Part shown: piece by piece, positions 1 through 7,628 of the stretch | How the letters are laid out: every line of letters starts with the position of its first letter | Position numbering within the stretch: the stretch's first letter is position 1 | NCBI GenBank assembly: GCA_902768325.1 | Contig: CACXKY010000004.1 | Location: 1 to 42,000 of the forward strand | DNA length: 42,000 nucleotides | From: Fibrobacter succinogenes | Lineage (GTDB): Bacteria > Fibrobacterota > Fibrobacteria > Fibrobacterales > Fibrobacteraceae | Direction of reading: 5' to 3' | Position numbers and translations under genes: made by a program | The notes under the pieces: generated by a model | The model's database searches: none | What the model saw: only the letters and a program-made list of their open reading frames with translations | Told to the model about the DNA's origin: nothing

Positions 1-62
1 ATATCTGGCTGGATGACGTAGAACTCATTGGCGGAAAACGCCTCAGCATCTGGAAACGGTAA
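1..62 (+). CDS. 3' end of an unidentified protein (partial)
   Basis: The frame beginning at base 3 stays open for 19 codons and stops at TAA 60-62. The tail reads IWLDDVELIGGKRLSIWKR. The stop overlaps the next start by one base (TAATG), which suggests translational coupling with the TrmB-like gene. Too little is present to name a family. The evidence is only an open frame with a tight overlap, so the call is tentative. Confidence 0.45.
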   Translation, partial: IWLDDVELIGGKRLSIWKR

Positions 63-796
63 TGCCAGAAAAGCAGAACGGGGCCCGCTCCGTCACCACG
101 AACCAGGAAGGCCCCTACAAGGAATTGGAACGGGTTGTCCGCAAGCATGCGGCCACCCTTTTTTTACGCCCCGTGGCAGACCACACCCGAAAGGCGTTCG
201 ATGCCGCGAAGGAATTCGTCAACCGCTTTTACGGGAGCGCTTCGCCCAGCAAGCCTTTTGACGTTGTCCTCGATTCCGGCTGCGGCACAGGCGAAAGCAC
301 CGTCCATATCGCGAAAAGATTCCCGGACACGCCCGTAATCGGCGTAGACAAATCCGCAGTCAGGCTCACCCGCGCCTGTACGGGAAACGCTCCAGCCGCA
401 GACGGGGAGATTCCCCCGAACGCTTTCTGGGTACGCGCGGAACTCCTGGACTTCTGGAAGCTTGCGCTGGACGAAGTGAGCGCCGGACGGTGGCACATAC
501 CCTACCACGCGCTCTACTACCCGAACCCGTGGCCCAAGCAGAGCGAGGCGACAAGGCGGTTCCACCTGCACCCGATTTTCCCGACGTTGATTAAGCTTGG
601 CGAGCAGATCGAGCTGCGCACCAACTGGGAGATTTACGCCCGCGAATTCGCGGAAGCGGCGATGCTGATCCCGAATCAAGTTCGGGATGACCATGTGGTT
701 TGTGAAGCGTTCTCGCCGGAGGAGTGCGAAACCGCGTTCGAGCGCAAATACAAAGAAGCCCGCCAACAGCTGTGGCGGGTCCTTGTCAGCAAGTAA
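62..796 (+). CDS. trmB: tRNA (guanine-46-N7)-methyltransferase, TrmB-like
   Basis: This 244-residue protein probably transfers a methyl group from S-adenosylmethionine to N7 of G46 in the tRNA variable loop, in the cytoplasm. A class I SAM-binding motif (DSGCGTGEST) lies near residue 72. The TrmB signatures follow: YPNPWPK, then RRFHLHPIFPTL, then the C-terminal IELRTNWEIYAREF. About 60 residues precede the SAM motif. The ATG at 62 overlaps the stop of the upstream gene by one base, supporting this start. Near residue 204 the peptide IPNQVRDD is encoded by a perfect 8-bp palindrome with a 5-base loop (668-688). It looks like a small repeat inserted in frame between the catalytic part and the C-terminal segment. 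The family is clear; target specificity is inferred. Confidence 0.88.
   Translation: MPEKQNGARSVTTNQEGPYKELERVVRKHAATLFLRPVADHTRKAFDAAKEFVNRFYGSASPSKPFDVVLDSGCGTGESTVHIAKRFPDTPVIGVDKSAVRLTRACTGNAPAADGEIPPNAFWVRAELLDFWKLALDEVSAGRWHIPYHALYYPNPWPKQSEATRRFHLHPIFPTLIKLGEQIELRTNWEIYAREFAEAAMLIPNQVRDDHVVCEAFSPEECETAFERKYKEARQQLWRVLVSK
668..688. repeat. Palindromic element inside the trmB-like coding region
   Basis: ATCCCGAA and TTCGGGAT are perfect inverted arms separated by TCAAG. The arms are in frame and encode part of IPNQVRDD. Small dispersed palindromes of this form (ATCC..GGAT) occur in many bacterial genomes; one copy is visible here. Confidence 0.55.
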
Positions 797-805
797 TATC
801 GACGT

Positions 806-2035
806 TTAGTTGTTGCGGTCGTTCAACCACTGGAGATACGTCTTGATGTTCTTGGTGAAGCGGACTTCCACTTCGGCGCCCGGCACTACCAGGAACTGCG
901 AGAGGCCGTACTTGTTGCTGCCCCTGCTGCCCCAGTCGTAGGTGTAACCCAAGCGGGTCCAGGTGCGGCCACGCGCGCCCTTCACATAGCTCTTGGAATA
1001 CTCGTCGTCGAACCAGTTCTTGAACCACATCATCCGTTCACTATTGGTGCTGTCGCTTTCAAGTTCGTCCGCGAACGAAGTCGTCATTTCGGAACTCGCG
1101 ATATCGGTCACGTAGGCGGGGCGGACCAAATCCCTCGGGTAAACCCAGATGAGGCTGAAGTGCGTCACGCGTTCGTTCTTCGGGAGGCCAAAGAGCTGCC
1201 TTAAGCGCAGGGTCCAGTTACGCGTACTGGCCTTGTTGTCCTTGTACCACTGGTACAGTTCCCTTTCGCTCACCACCCAGATTTCCTTGTCCATGGAAAG
1301 CGTCCTGCCGTCTTCGAACATGTCGGGGCGGTCGCCCAGCACGGCCATCAACACCTTGGATTTGTCGGAATTCCACGTAACCCTGTCGGATTCTTCCGTC
1401 GAATCGATACGGACGAGCGGGTAGATTTCTTCGGACGTGGCGTCGGAGGCGTCCACCACCGCTTCGTTGTACTGTTCCACAAGCAGGGAATCCTTGTCGG
1501 CGAACGAGACCTTCGAACCGGTATTGTCGAAGACTTCGCAGAACGGGATTTCGTCGATGTTCATGCCCATCTTTTCTTTAGCAGCCATATCATGGAGCAC
1601 GTCGTTATCTTGCGAGAACAGTTTATCGCCCTGCACGAACGAAATGACCGTCTTGCAGAAGCCCTGTTCGGGAACGACGACGCCAATGGGACCCGGATTC
1701 TTCGAGCTTTCCGCGGTATCGAGGACGAACTTGTTTTCGTTTTCACCGCAGGTATAGGCATACCAATACAGGGTGGCATTGCCCGGCTTGTGTTGGACGA
1801 GGAACATGTTGTCTTGATCTTCGCTCCATGTCGGCTTGACGATGACTGTTGAATCGCCCAAGCGCATGTAGTGCGGATTCGCCTCGCTGCAGTAGAACGC
1901 CGGCTGGCGGAACACGCCTATGACACCCGTCTTGGTGCGAAATAGTTGCGGGTCCCTCACGTTAGGACCGTTGGAGCAGGCGACAAACACCAGCGCGGTC
2001 ATTCCCAGGATTGAAAGAAAATTCGGTTTCATCAT
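806..2035 (-). CDS. Putative lipoprotein of unknown function
   Basis: No family is recognised for this 409-residue protein. It begins with two methionines and a hydrophobic stretch ending LVFVACSNG. This resembles a lipoprotein signal with Cys at about residue 20, although Phe at the -3 position is not the usual lipobox residue. The mature part is acidic and rich in aromatic residues. It contains several cysteines (FYCSEAN, YTCGENEN, PFCEVF), which fit an oxidising envelope location. It ends with a Trp/Asn-rich stretch (TYLQWLNDRNN). The gene stands alone on the minus strand, convergent with the trmB-like gene (9 bases between stops). It has its own TATATTTG promoter box 18 bases upstream. 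It could start at 2035 or 2032; function is unknown. Confidence 0.75.
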   Translation of the reverse strand: MMKPNFLSILGMTALVFVACSNGPNVRDPQLFRTKTGVIGVFRQPAFYCSEANPHYMRLGDSTVIVKPTWSEDQDNMFLVQHKPGNATLYWYAYTCGENENKFVLDTAESSKNPGPIGVVVPEQGFCKTVISFVQGDKLFSQDNDVLHDMAAKEKMGMNIDEIPFCEVFDNTGSKVSFADKDSLLVEQYNEAVVDASDATSEEIYPLVRIDSTEESDRVTWNSDKSKVLMAVLGDRPDMFEDGRTLSMDKEIWVVSERELYQWYKDNKASTRNWTLRLRQLFGLPKNERVTHFSLIWVYPRDLVRPAYVTDIASSEMTTSFADELESDSTNSERMMWFKNWFDDEYSKSYVKGARGRTWTRLGYTYDWGSRGSNKYGLSQFLVVPGAEVEVRFTKNIKTYLQWLNDRNN

Positions 2036-2053
2036 TTTTCCCCATTTTTCTTA

Positions 2054-2061
2054 CAAATATA
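2054..2061 (-). promoter_or_regulatory. Promoter box TATATTTG
   Basis: An exact match to the Bacteroidetes -7 consensus TAnnTTTG lies on the minus strand, 18 bases before the lipoprotein start at 2035. No clear -33 partner was identified. The role is inferred from position. Confidence 0.5.
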
Positions 2062-2159
2062 GTTCCAACTATCTTGGGGCGATTCGCGCAAGGCCAGTAT
2101 CCACGCCTAGATAAAGCCCAAACGGGCCTTGGAACAACAGCGGGAGGACCAATATATAC

Positions 2160-2167
2160 TATCTTTT
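2160..2167 (+). promoter_or_regulatory. Promoter box TATCTTTT upstream of hisE
   Basis: This TAnnTTTG-like box lies 31 bases before the hisE ATG. A purine-rich ribosome-binding site (ACGAGG) lies between them. It is probably the promoter of the hisE-hisG pair. The gap 2036-2198 holds this and the divergent minus-strand box. Confidence 0.45.
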
Positions 2168-2198
2168 ACACTGTAAAAAAAACAACGAGGTCAAAATC

Positions 2199-2459
2199 AT
2201 GACGTTTGAAGAAATGTACGCCCTGGCTTGCCAGCGTAAGAAGGAAATGCCCGAAGGCAAGGGCACCACGGAACTCTTCAAGAAGGGTCCGCACGCTATT
2301 GGCAAGAAACTTGTGGAAGAAGCCGCCGAAAGCTGGCAGGCTGCGCGCTTCGAAAGCCGCGACGCCCAGTGCCTCGAACTTTCGCAGGTGCTCTACTACG
2401 TGGCCGTGATGATGGCCGAAAAGGGCTTAACTCTCGAAGAGGTGTACGCTAAACTATGA
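2199..2459 (+). CDS. hisE: Phosphoribosyl-ATP pyrophosphatase HisE
   Basis: HisE performs step 2 of histidine synthesis, splitting pyrophosphate from phosphoribosyl-ATP to give phosphoribosyl-AMP. The 86-residue size matches stand-alone HisE rather than a HisIE fusion. The all-alpha MazG-like core is visible in KKLVEEAAESW, whose acidic residues bind magnesium. A second acidic helix, around QCLELSQVLYYVAVMMAEKG, follows it, and there is a short C-terminal helix. The start ATG 2199 follows a weak GAGG site. The stop overlaps the hisG start by four bases (ATGA), so the two are probably translationally coupled. No other his genes lie nearby. Confidence 0.93.
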   Translation: MTFEEMYALACQRKKEMPEGKGTTELFKKGPHAIGKKLVEEAAESWQAARFESRDAQCLELSQVLYYVAVMMAEKGLTLEEVYAKL

Positions 2460-3295
2460 TCAAGGTAGCTCTCCCGAACAAGGGCATGCTTTTTGAGCCC
2501 ACGCAGGAACTCTTGAAGGCCTGCGGCTACAAGGCATCCAAGCCTTACAAAACTTTGACCCAGCTCGACACGAAGAACGGAATCGAATTCTTCTTCCTGC
2601 GCCCGAGCGATATCCCCATGTACGTGGGCCGCGGCATCATTGACGCGGGTATCACCGGCATCGACTTCAACGCCGAGGCGAAGAGCCCTGCAGTGAAGGT
2701 GCTGGACCTCCCCTTCGGCGCCTCCAAGATGTGCGCCGCCGTCCCGAACGACAGCCCGGTGCAGTCGCTGGACGAACTGAAGGACAAGACAATTGCCACG
2801 AGCTTCCCGCATATCGTGGAAGGCTTCTACAAGAAGCCGATGGACTTCGTGGTGCTCGAAGGCGCCGTCGAAATCTCGGTGAGCCTCGGCGTGGCCGACG
2901 CCATCGTCGACGTGGTGGAAACCGGTACGACGCTCAAGCAGGCCGGGCTCCGCATCGTGGGTGACCCGCTGTTCAGGAGCAACGCCGCGCTGTTCTGCAA
3001 CCCGCAGAAGACCGAACTCGAAGAAGTCAATACGCTCATCCGCCGCATCCAGGGCAAGCTGGTCGCGCAGTCCTACATGATGATCGAGTACGACTGCCCC
3101 GCCGAACTGTTGCAGAAGGCATGCGAAATGACTCCGGGCCTCGACGCCCCGACGGTCACCAAGCTGCACGGCCGCGAATGGTACTCCGTGAAGGCCATGG
3201 TCCCGCAAGAAGAAGCGAACGCCATCATGGACCGCCTCTGGGACGTGGGCGCAAGGAGCATCCTGCTGTTCGGAATCAAGAGCGCACGAATTTAA
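2456..3295 (+). CDS. hisG: ATP phosphoribosyltransferase HisG, long form
   Basis: HisG catalyses the committed first step of histidine synthesis: ATP plus PRPP gives phosphoribosyl-ATP. The N-terminus (IKVALPNKGML) and the segment DAGITGIDF belong to the catalytic domain. The PRPP-binding loop appears around IVDVVETGTTLKQAGL (residues ~155-170). At 279 residues it is the long form. Its C-terminal ~75 residues (REWYSVKAMVPQEEANAIMDRL onward, taken in parts) form the regulatory domain that binds histidine in this class, so feedback inhibition is expected. No HisZ would be needed. The gene starts inside the hisE stop, giving a two-gene unit. Confidence 0.95.
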   Translation: MIKVALPNKGMLFEPTQELLKACGYKASKPYKTLTQLDTKNGIEFFFLRPSDIPMYVGRGIIDAGITGIDFNAEAKSPAVKVLDLPFGASKMCAAVPNDSPVQSLDELKDKTIATSFPHIVEGFYKKPMDFVVLEGAVEISVSLGVADAIVDVVETGTTLKQAGLRIVGDPLFRSNAALFCNPQKTELEEVNTLIRRIQGKLVAQSYMMIEYDCPAELLQKACEMTPGLDAPTVTKLHGREWYSVKAMVPQEEANAIMDRLWDVGARSILLFGIKSARI

Positions 3296-3300
3296 GAGCT

Positions 3301-3418
3301 ATGAGGTCGCTCGTAAACTCGCTTTGAGCTCGCTCCGCTCTGAGGACGGTGCTACGCACCTTTGGGTGAATGTGCTCACACCTCAAAGGGAGCCCTTGAG
3401 CTACGCGATAGGGCGACC
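3301..3418. repeat. Imperfect inverted-repeat region in the hisG / EAL-gene gap
   Basis: The 152-base gap carries nested dyads. GGTCGC (3305-3310) pairs with GCGACC (3413-3418). CCTTTGGGTG (3359-3368) pairs nearly perfectly with CACCTCAAAGG (3379-3389). The sequence also repeats GCTCGCT/GAGCT words. It could fold as a large structured element or be a degenerate dispersed repeat. It lacks a T-tract, so it is not a typical terminator. Confidence 0.4.
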
Positions 3419-3447
3419 GACCCCATACCCCACAACCCCTACTGCCC

Positions 3448-4683
3448 ATGCATTCTCTCGCTTATTTAGCACGCCAGCCCATCCTTGACCGCGAAGGCAA
3501 GATTTACGCCTACGAACTTTTGTTCCGCGATTCGCCCGAAAGCGATACCGCTGTTATTGCAAGCGATGTGCTCGCCACGGCGCAGGTGTTGGAAAACGTC
3601 CTCAACAACATCGGCCTGCAGAGGCTTATCGGCGAGCACAAGGCGTTCATCAACTGCAGCCGCGACATGCTGCTGGACAACGTCTTCGGGCTGTTGAACC
3701 CGCGCTGCTTTGTCCTCGAGATTCTAGAAGATGTCGAAGTCGACGACGCGTTGGTCAAGGCGGCCATCCGTTACAAGGGCCGCGGTTTTGAACTGGCCCT
3801 GGACGACTTCATCTACAACGAAGACTTCATCAAGCGCTGCGAGCCGCTGTTCCCTTACGTAAGTTACGTGAAGATGGACATCGTCGACAACAGCGAAGAA
3901 GACCTCGCCCAAGCGGCGCAGTTCTTCAAGGAAAAGAAGATTCAAATCTTGGCCGAAAAGGTCGAGACGAAGGAATGCTTCAAGAAGTGCCTCGCCGCAG
4001 GCTACGACTACTTCCAGGGATTCTTCTTCGCAAAGCCGGAACTCGTGACCGGTAAAAAGATTGACGCCACCTCGGCAGCCATCCTCCGCATCTTGCTCTT
4101 GCTCCGCACGCACCCGAGTCTGGACGAACTCTGTGACTGTTTCTCGGAATACAGCGACGTCGCGCAGAACCTGCTCCGCTTCGTCAATTCGGACGCGCAG
4201 TTCCGCAGCCAGAAGATTTTAAACGTCCGTGACGCCATCATCTGGATTGGCATGCGGAACATCCAGGAATGGCTGATGCTGATGCTTTACGCTCGCCCCG
4301 AAATGGGCATGACGCCGCAAAGCTCCCCGCTGTTCCAGAACGCAAGCCACCGCGCCAAGTTCCTCGAGCTCATCGCCCGCGTGGTCCGCGGCACCGACGA
4401 CGACTTGCCCGCAAAGGCTTTTATGGTCGGCCTCATCAGCCGTATGGACGCCCTCGTCGGCGCCCCGCTCGAAGCCATCCTTACCGATTCACCTGCCGAC
4501 GAAGAAATGAAGCGCGCCCTGTTGCAACGTTCCGGACGCCTCGGCATCTTGCTCAAGCTCGCCGATGCGGTGGAGCAGGACGACCAGACGACGATCCTCA
4601 CCATCTTGAAAGAACTGAACATGTCTTCCACCTTGTTGAACCGTTGCGTCAACGACGCTTACACGTGGGCCCATGAACGTTGA
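3448..4683 (+). CDS. EAL-HDOD signalling protein (YuxH-like)
   Basis: This 411-residue cytoplasmic protein has an N-terminal EAL domain (~1-205) and a C-terminal HDOD domain (~210-400), the YuxH layout. EAL domains hydrolyse or sense cyclic di-GMP. Candidates for the usual catalytic residues can be seen: Glu in YELLFR, Asn in FINCSRDM, Glu in LEILEDV, the Asp pair in LALDDF, Lys in YVKMDI, Glu in LAEKVET and Gln in DYFQGFFF. Activity is therefore possible. Many YuxH-type proteins have diverged, so a receptor role is also possible. HDOD domains lack HD hydrolase activity and act in regulation. The stop overlaps recR by 11 bases. No strong ribosome-binding site precedes ATG 3448. Confidence 0.88.
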   Translation: MHSLAYLARQPILDREGKIYAYELLFRDSPESDTAVIASDVLATAQVLENVLNNIGLQRLIGEHKAFINCSRDMLLDNVFGLLNPRCFVLEILEDVEVDDALVKAAIRYKGRGFELALDDFIYNEDFIKRCEPLFPYVSYVKMDIVDNSEEDLAQAAQFFKEKKIQILAEKVETKECFKKCLAAGYDYFQGFFFAKPELVTGKKIDATSAAILRILLLLRTHPSLDELCDCFSEYSDVAQNLLRFVNSDAQFRSQKILNVRDAIIWIGMRNIQEWLMLMLYARPEMGMTPQSSPLFQNASHRAKFLELIARVVRGTDDDLPAKAFMVGLISRMDALVGAPLEAILTDSPADEEMKRALLQRSGRLGILLKLADAVEQDDQTTILTILKELNMSSTLLNRCVNDAYTWAHER

Positions 4684-5269
4684 ACCGGAAAGTCTCGAAG
4701 CGCTGATCGCTGAATTCGCAGGCCTCCCCGGGATTGGCCAGAAGACGGCACGCCGTCTCGCCTATCACGTGCTGACGCGCCCCAAGAGCGATGTCGAACG
4801 GTTTGCGGAAAACTTGACCAACGCCATCGAGAAGGTTCATCCCTGCCCGAAGTGTCACGCCTTTACCGACCAGGACGTTTGCCCGACCTGCACCGGACGT
4901 GCAGGGGCGAAATCCTTGTGTGTCGTCGAAAAGAGTTCCGACATCATCCCGTTCGAACGTTCCGGCATCTTCAAGGGGCTTTACTTTGTTCTCGGTGGTG
5001 TCCTTTCCCCGCTTGATGGAATCGGCCCCGAACACCTGCACCTGCCGCAGCTCGTCGCCCGCATCAAGGAAGAGGGAATCGAAGAACTCGTCCTCGCACT
5101 AGGTTCCAGCCCCGAAGCAGACAGTACCGCACTCATGATTGACCGCATGCTCGCCGGGGTAAACGTCAAACGCACGCGCCTCGCCCGCGGCATCCCCATG
5201 GGGAGCGACCTGGAATTCGTCGACGAAGTCACCATGCTCCGCGCATTCGAAGGGAGGGTCAGCCTATGA
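4673..5269 (+). CDS. recR: Recombination mediator protein RecR
   Basis: RecR works with RecO and RecF to load RecA on single-stranded gaps during recombinational repair. All expected parts are present in 198 residues, the normal length. A helix-hairpin-helix (GLPGIGQKTARRLAYHVL) lies at ~17-34. A C4 zinc finger has Cys58, 61, 70 and 73 (CPKC...CPTC). A Toprim domain begins around LCVVEKSSDI, and the C-terminal Walker B-like part contains TRLARGIPMGSDLEFVD. The start lies inside the upstream EAL gene (11-base overlap). The stop overlaps engB by four bases, so all three are probably one transcript. Confidence 0.97.
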   Translation: MNVEPESLEALIAEFAGLPGIGQKTARRLAYHVLTRPKSDVERFAENLTNAIEKVHPCPKCHAFTDQDVCPTCTGRAGAKSLCVVEKSSDIIPFERSGIFKGLYFVLGGVLSPLDGIGPEHLHLPQLVARIKEEGIEELVLALGSSPEADSTALMIDRMLAGVNVKRTRLARGIPMGSDLEFVDEVTMLRAFEGRVSL

Positions 5270-5913
5270 GTTTTTCACCCGTCACCGTCGGTGGATTCAC
5301 GATTACCAGCGCCGAATTCGTAAAGGCGGCGGTCAACCTGAAAGGGCTCCCCAAGGAACGCCTGCCCCAAGTGGCATTTCTCGGAAGGTCCAACGTTGGC
5401 AAATCTTCGCTGCTCAACACCCTCATGGGGCAGAAAAAACTGGTAAAAATCAGTGCTACCCCCGGAAAAACGCGCGAAATCAATTTTTTTAAAGTCAACA
5501 ATCAATTTTTTCTTGTAGATTTACCTGGTGTAGGCTTTGCCAAGGTGAGCAATTCCAAACGCGACGAAATGGCCGACTTTATCCGCGAATACGTGGAGAA
5601 GTGCCAGGACTTGCGCGGGCTTGTTTACTTGGTGGACATACGCCATGGCGGAACCCCTATCGACATCGAAACGGTAGAGAGCATCCGCGCCACGGGTTGC
5701 CCCGTGCTGGTCGTTGCCAGCAAGCGGGACAAGGTGAACCAGTCTGAACTGGCGAAGAACCTGAAGCTGATTCAGGAACGCCTGTCGCTGCCCACCAAGC
5801 CCATCTGCGTAAGTTCATTCAAGAAAACCGGTCTGGAAGCGCTTTGGCAAGAAATCCTGAACGCAATTAACGGCATGCATGTTGGCGATGACGATGGAAC
5901 TGGAGCAGACTAA
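5266..5913 (+). CDS. engB: Ribosome biogenesis GTPase EngB (YsxC/YihA)
   Basis: EngB is an essential TRAFAC GTPase needed for assembly of the large ribosomal subunit. The G1 loop GRSNVGKS is at residues 40-47 and G2 is in ATPGKTR. G3 is DLPG. G4 reads SKRDK, where TKxDK is usual; this Thr-to-Ser change should be tolerated. G5-like SSFKKTG follows. The length of 215 residues is normal, with a short acidic C-terminal tail. ATG 5266 overlaps the recR stop (ATGA). The 3' end overlaps the MlaE-like start region by up to 35 bases. Confidence 0.96.
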   Translation: MSFSPVTVGGFTITSAEFVKAAVNLKGLPKERLPQVAFLGRSNVGKSSLLNTLMGQKKLVKISATPGKTREINFFKVNNQFFLVDLPGVGFAKVSNSKRDEMADFIREYVEKCQDLRGLVYLVDIRHGGTPIDIETVESIRATGCPVLVVASKRDKVNQSELAKNLKLIQERLSLPTKPICVSSFKKTGLEALWQEILNAINGMHVGDDDGTGAD

Positions 5914-6772
5914 AGAACAGGAAAAACTGACGACTTGCGGAAGGGCCTTCCACAAGCTCGGTCTTTTCTTGATGAAGCGTTCCTTCGGGCAGCAGGTGGG
6001 ACTTTTCCTACGCGCCGTCGCCTCTATTTTTTCTGAAAGCCGCAGTTTCAAGACAGACTCCAGGAATGTCATCTTGCAGACATTCTTCACCGGCGTTGAG
6101 ATTTTCCCCGTGCTGTTCGTCGTGGCGACCCTTTTCGGCGCTATCGTCATCGTAGAAATCATGACGATGATGGGAAAGGTCGGCTTTAGCGACGTGGTCG
6201 GAAGCTTGATGGTGGTCGTGATTATCCGTGAACTCGGGCCTATCCTTACGGCATTCCTCATTGCGGGACGAAGCGGATCTTCGCTTACGACGTACGTGGG
6301 CAGCATGGTCATCGATTCCGAAGTCGACGCACTTGCCACGATGGGCGTAGACCCCATCCGTTACCTGGTGATGCCGGGTCTTATCGGCGGAACCATCGCG
6401 ACGTTCATCATGACGATAATCTTCAGCGGAAGCGCCATCGGTGCCGGCTACCTCGTCATCAAGACCCTCATCGTCATTACCGGAAACGCGTTGAACCTTC
6501 AGCTGACGTGGGATTATCTCACGACAGAAATCTTGAAAGCGCTTTCCATGACGGACTTCATCTTCATCATTATCAAGCCGATTGTATTCGGATGCATCAT
6601 CACGACGAACGCCTGCTACCAGGCGATGAACATTCCCCGTGACATCCGCCAGGTCCCGAAGGCGACGGGCAAATCCGTCATCAAGTCCTTCTTCTACATT
6701 GTGTGCGCCGACGTGGTTCTTTCTATGTTCTATTTCTTGGATTACGTCAACGAAATATCGAAGATTATCTAA
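5879..6772 (+). CDS. mlaE: MlaE-family ABC transporter permease
   Basis: This is the permease of an Mla-type ABC transporter that moves phospholipids between inner and outer membranes. It has about five hydrophobic segments. The family signature region is present: IIRELGPILTAFLIAGRSGS, followed by SEVDALATMGVDPIRYLVMP, where the coupling helix contacts the ATPase. The length of 297 is slightly above the usual ~260, with an extra charged N-terminus. In-frame ATGs at 5879, 5888 and 5894 are all possible starts; all lie inside engB. The stop overlaps the ATPase start (TAATG). No MlaD substrate-binding gene follows, which is unusual because mlaF-mlaE-mlaD are commonly adjacent. The substrate is inferred from the family. 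Confidence 0.85.
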   Translation: MLAMTMELEQTKEQEKLTTCGRAFHKLGLFLMKRSFGQQVGLFLRAVASIFSESRSFKTDSRNVILQTFFTGVEIFPVLFVVATLFGAIVIVEIMTMMGKVGFSDVVGSLMVVVIIRELGPILTAFLIAGRSGSSLTTYVGSMVIDSEVDALATMGVDPIRYLVMPGLIGGTIATFIMTIIFSGSAIGAGYLVIKTLIVITGNALNLQLTWDYLTTEILKALSMTDFIFIIIKPIVFGCIITTNACYQAMNIPRDIRQVPKATGKSVIKSFFYIVCADVVLSMFYFLDYVNEISKII

Positions 6773-7584
6773 TGAACAACGAAGCCCTGCGCATAGAAAA
6801 CCTGCACCTTTCCTACAAGGGACTCGCCGGCACGACATTCTCGAAGCCGCGTGCGCTTGATTATTTCGACAAGAATTGCGACATCGACAAGGAACTGATT
6901 TGCGGGGCCAACCTGATTTTGAAACGCGGTGAGACACTGTGCATCGGCGGCCCTTCCGGGCAAGGAAAGAGCGCCCTCTTGAGAGTGATTGCTGGCCTTG
7001 CAAGGCCTAGCGCCGGCAGGCTCTATTACTTCGGTGAGCATATCCCGGCCGAAAGACAGACCGCCCTTGAAATTGCGAAGCGCCAGGTGGGGCTCGTTTT
7101 CCAGAACGGGGCCTTGATTTCGAACCTGCGCGTCCGCGACAACATTGCGCTCCCCCTGCGTTACCACAAGAAGGGTTCCCCCAAGGAAATCGAAGAAAAG
7201 ATCAACATGGCTATGGACCTGATGCGCGTGAGAGACTGTGCGACGATGTTCCCGCACCAGTTGAGCGTGGGCATGCAGAAGCGCGTCGCCATCGCACGTT
7301 CCTGGGCGATGGACCCCGAGTTGCTCTTGATGGACGAACCCACCGCCGGTCTCGACAACTACAACCGCCGTAACCTGCTGCCACTGATCGACAACATGAG
7401 AACGCTGTTCAAGACTTCCATCATCATCATCACGCACGACCTGATGATTGCGAAGGAACTGAACTGCAACTTGGTGTTCCTCTACAACAAGACCCTTACG
7501 GAGCCGCATTCCTTCGACTACTGGCAGAATGCCGACACCGCGATTTCACGCGAGCTCTTCCGCGACTTGCGCACCAGCGGGTAA
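6772..7584 (+). CDS. mlaF: MlaF-type ABC transporter ATP-binding protein
   Basis: This is the ATPase partner of the preceding permease. In the 270 residues from ATG 6772, Walker A is GPSGQGKSA (60-68). The Q-loop is VFQNGALISNL, the ABC signature LSVGMQKRVAIARS, Walker B LLLMDEPTAGLD and the switch His is in IITHD. The signature reads LSVGM where LSGGM is usual. Thirty residues of insertion after LHLSYKGLAG make the N-terminus longer than typical MlaF. The frame is open further upstream inside mlaE, but ATG 6772 overlaps the mlaE stop by one base and starts directly before the ABC fold, so it is preferred. Confidence 0.88.
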   Translation: MNNEALRIENLHLSYKGLAGTTFSKPRALDYFDKNCDIDKELICGANLILKRGETLCIGGPSGQGKSALLRVIAGLARPSAGRLYYFGEHIPAERQTALEIAKRQVGLVFQNGALISNLRVRDNIALPLRYHKKGSPKEIEEKINMAMDLMRVRDCATMFPHQLSVGMQKRVAIARSWAMDPELLLMDEPTAGLDNYNRRNLLPLIDNMRTLFKTSIIIITHDLMIAKELNCNLVFLYNKTLTEPHSFDYWQNADTAISRELFRDLRTSG

Positions 7585-7618
7585 ATGTAGATGTGGGATG
7601 TTAGATGTGAGATGAGAG
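7585..7618 (+). repeat. Degenerate heptamer tandem repeat (ATGTKAG)
   Basis: Directly after the mlaF stop come ATGTAG, ATGTGGG, ATGTTAG, ATGTGAG and ATGAGAG. This is a 7-base periodic run filling most of the gap to pyrC. Its 3' end provides the GAGAGGT ribosome-binding site of pyrC. Two other intergenic heptamer runs occur in this window (12704-12738, 24036-24070). Confidence 0.6.
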
Positions 7619-7628
7619 GTTTGCAATA

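Noticed and set aside
2396..3208. 270-codon minus-strand frame opposite hisG
   Set aside because: HisG is unambiguous; the antisense frame is a codon-usage artefact.
3296..3447. tRNA gene
   Set aside because: No acceptor, T-arm GTTC or anticodon arm pattern fits the inverted repeats.
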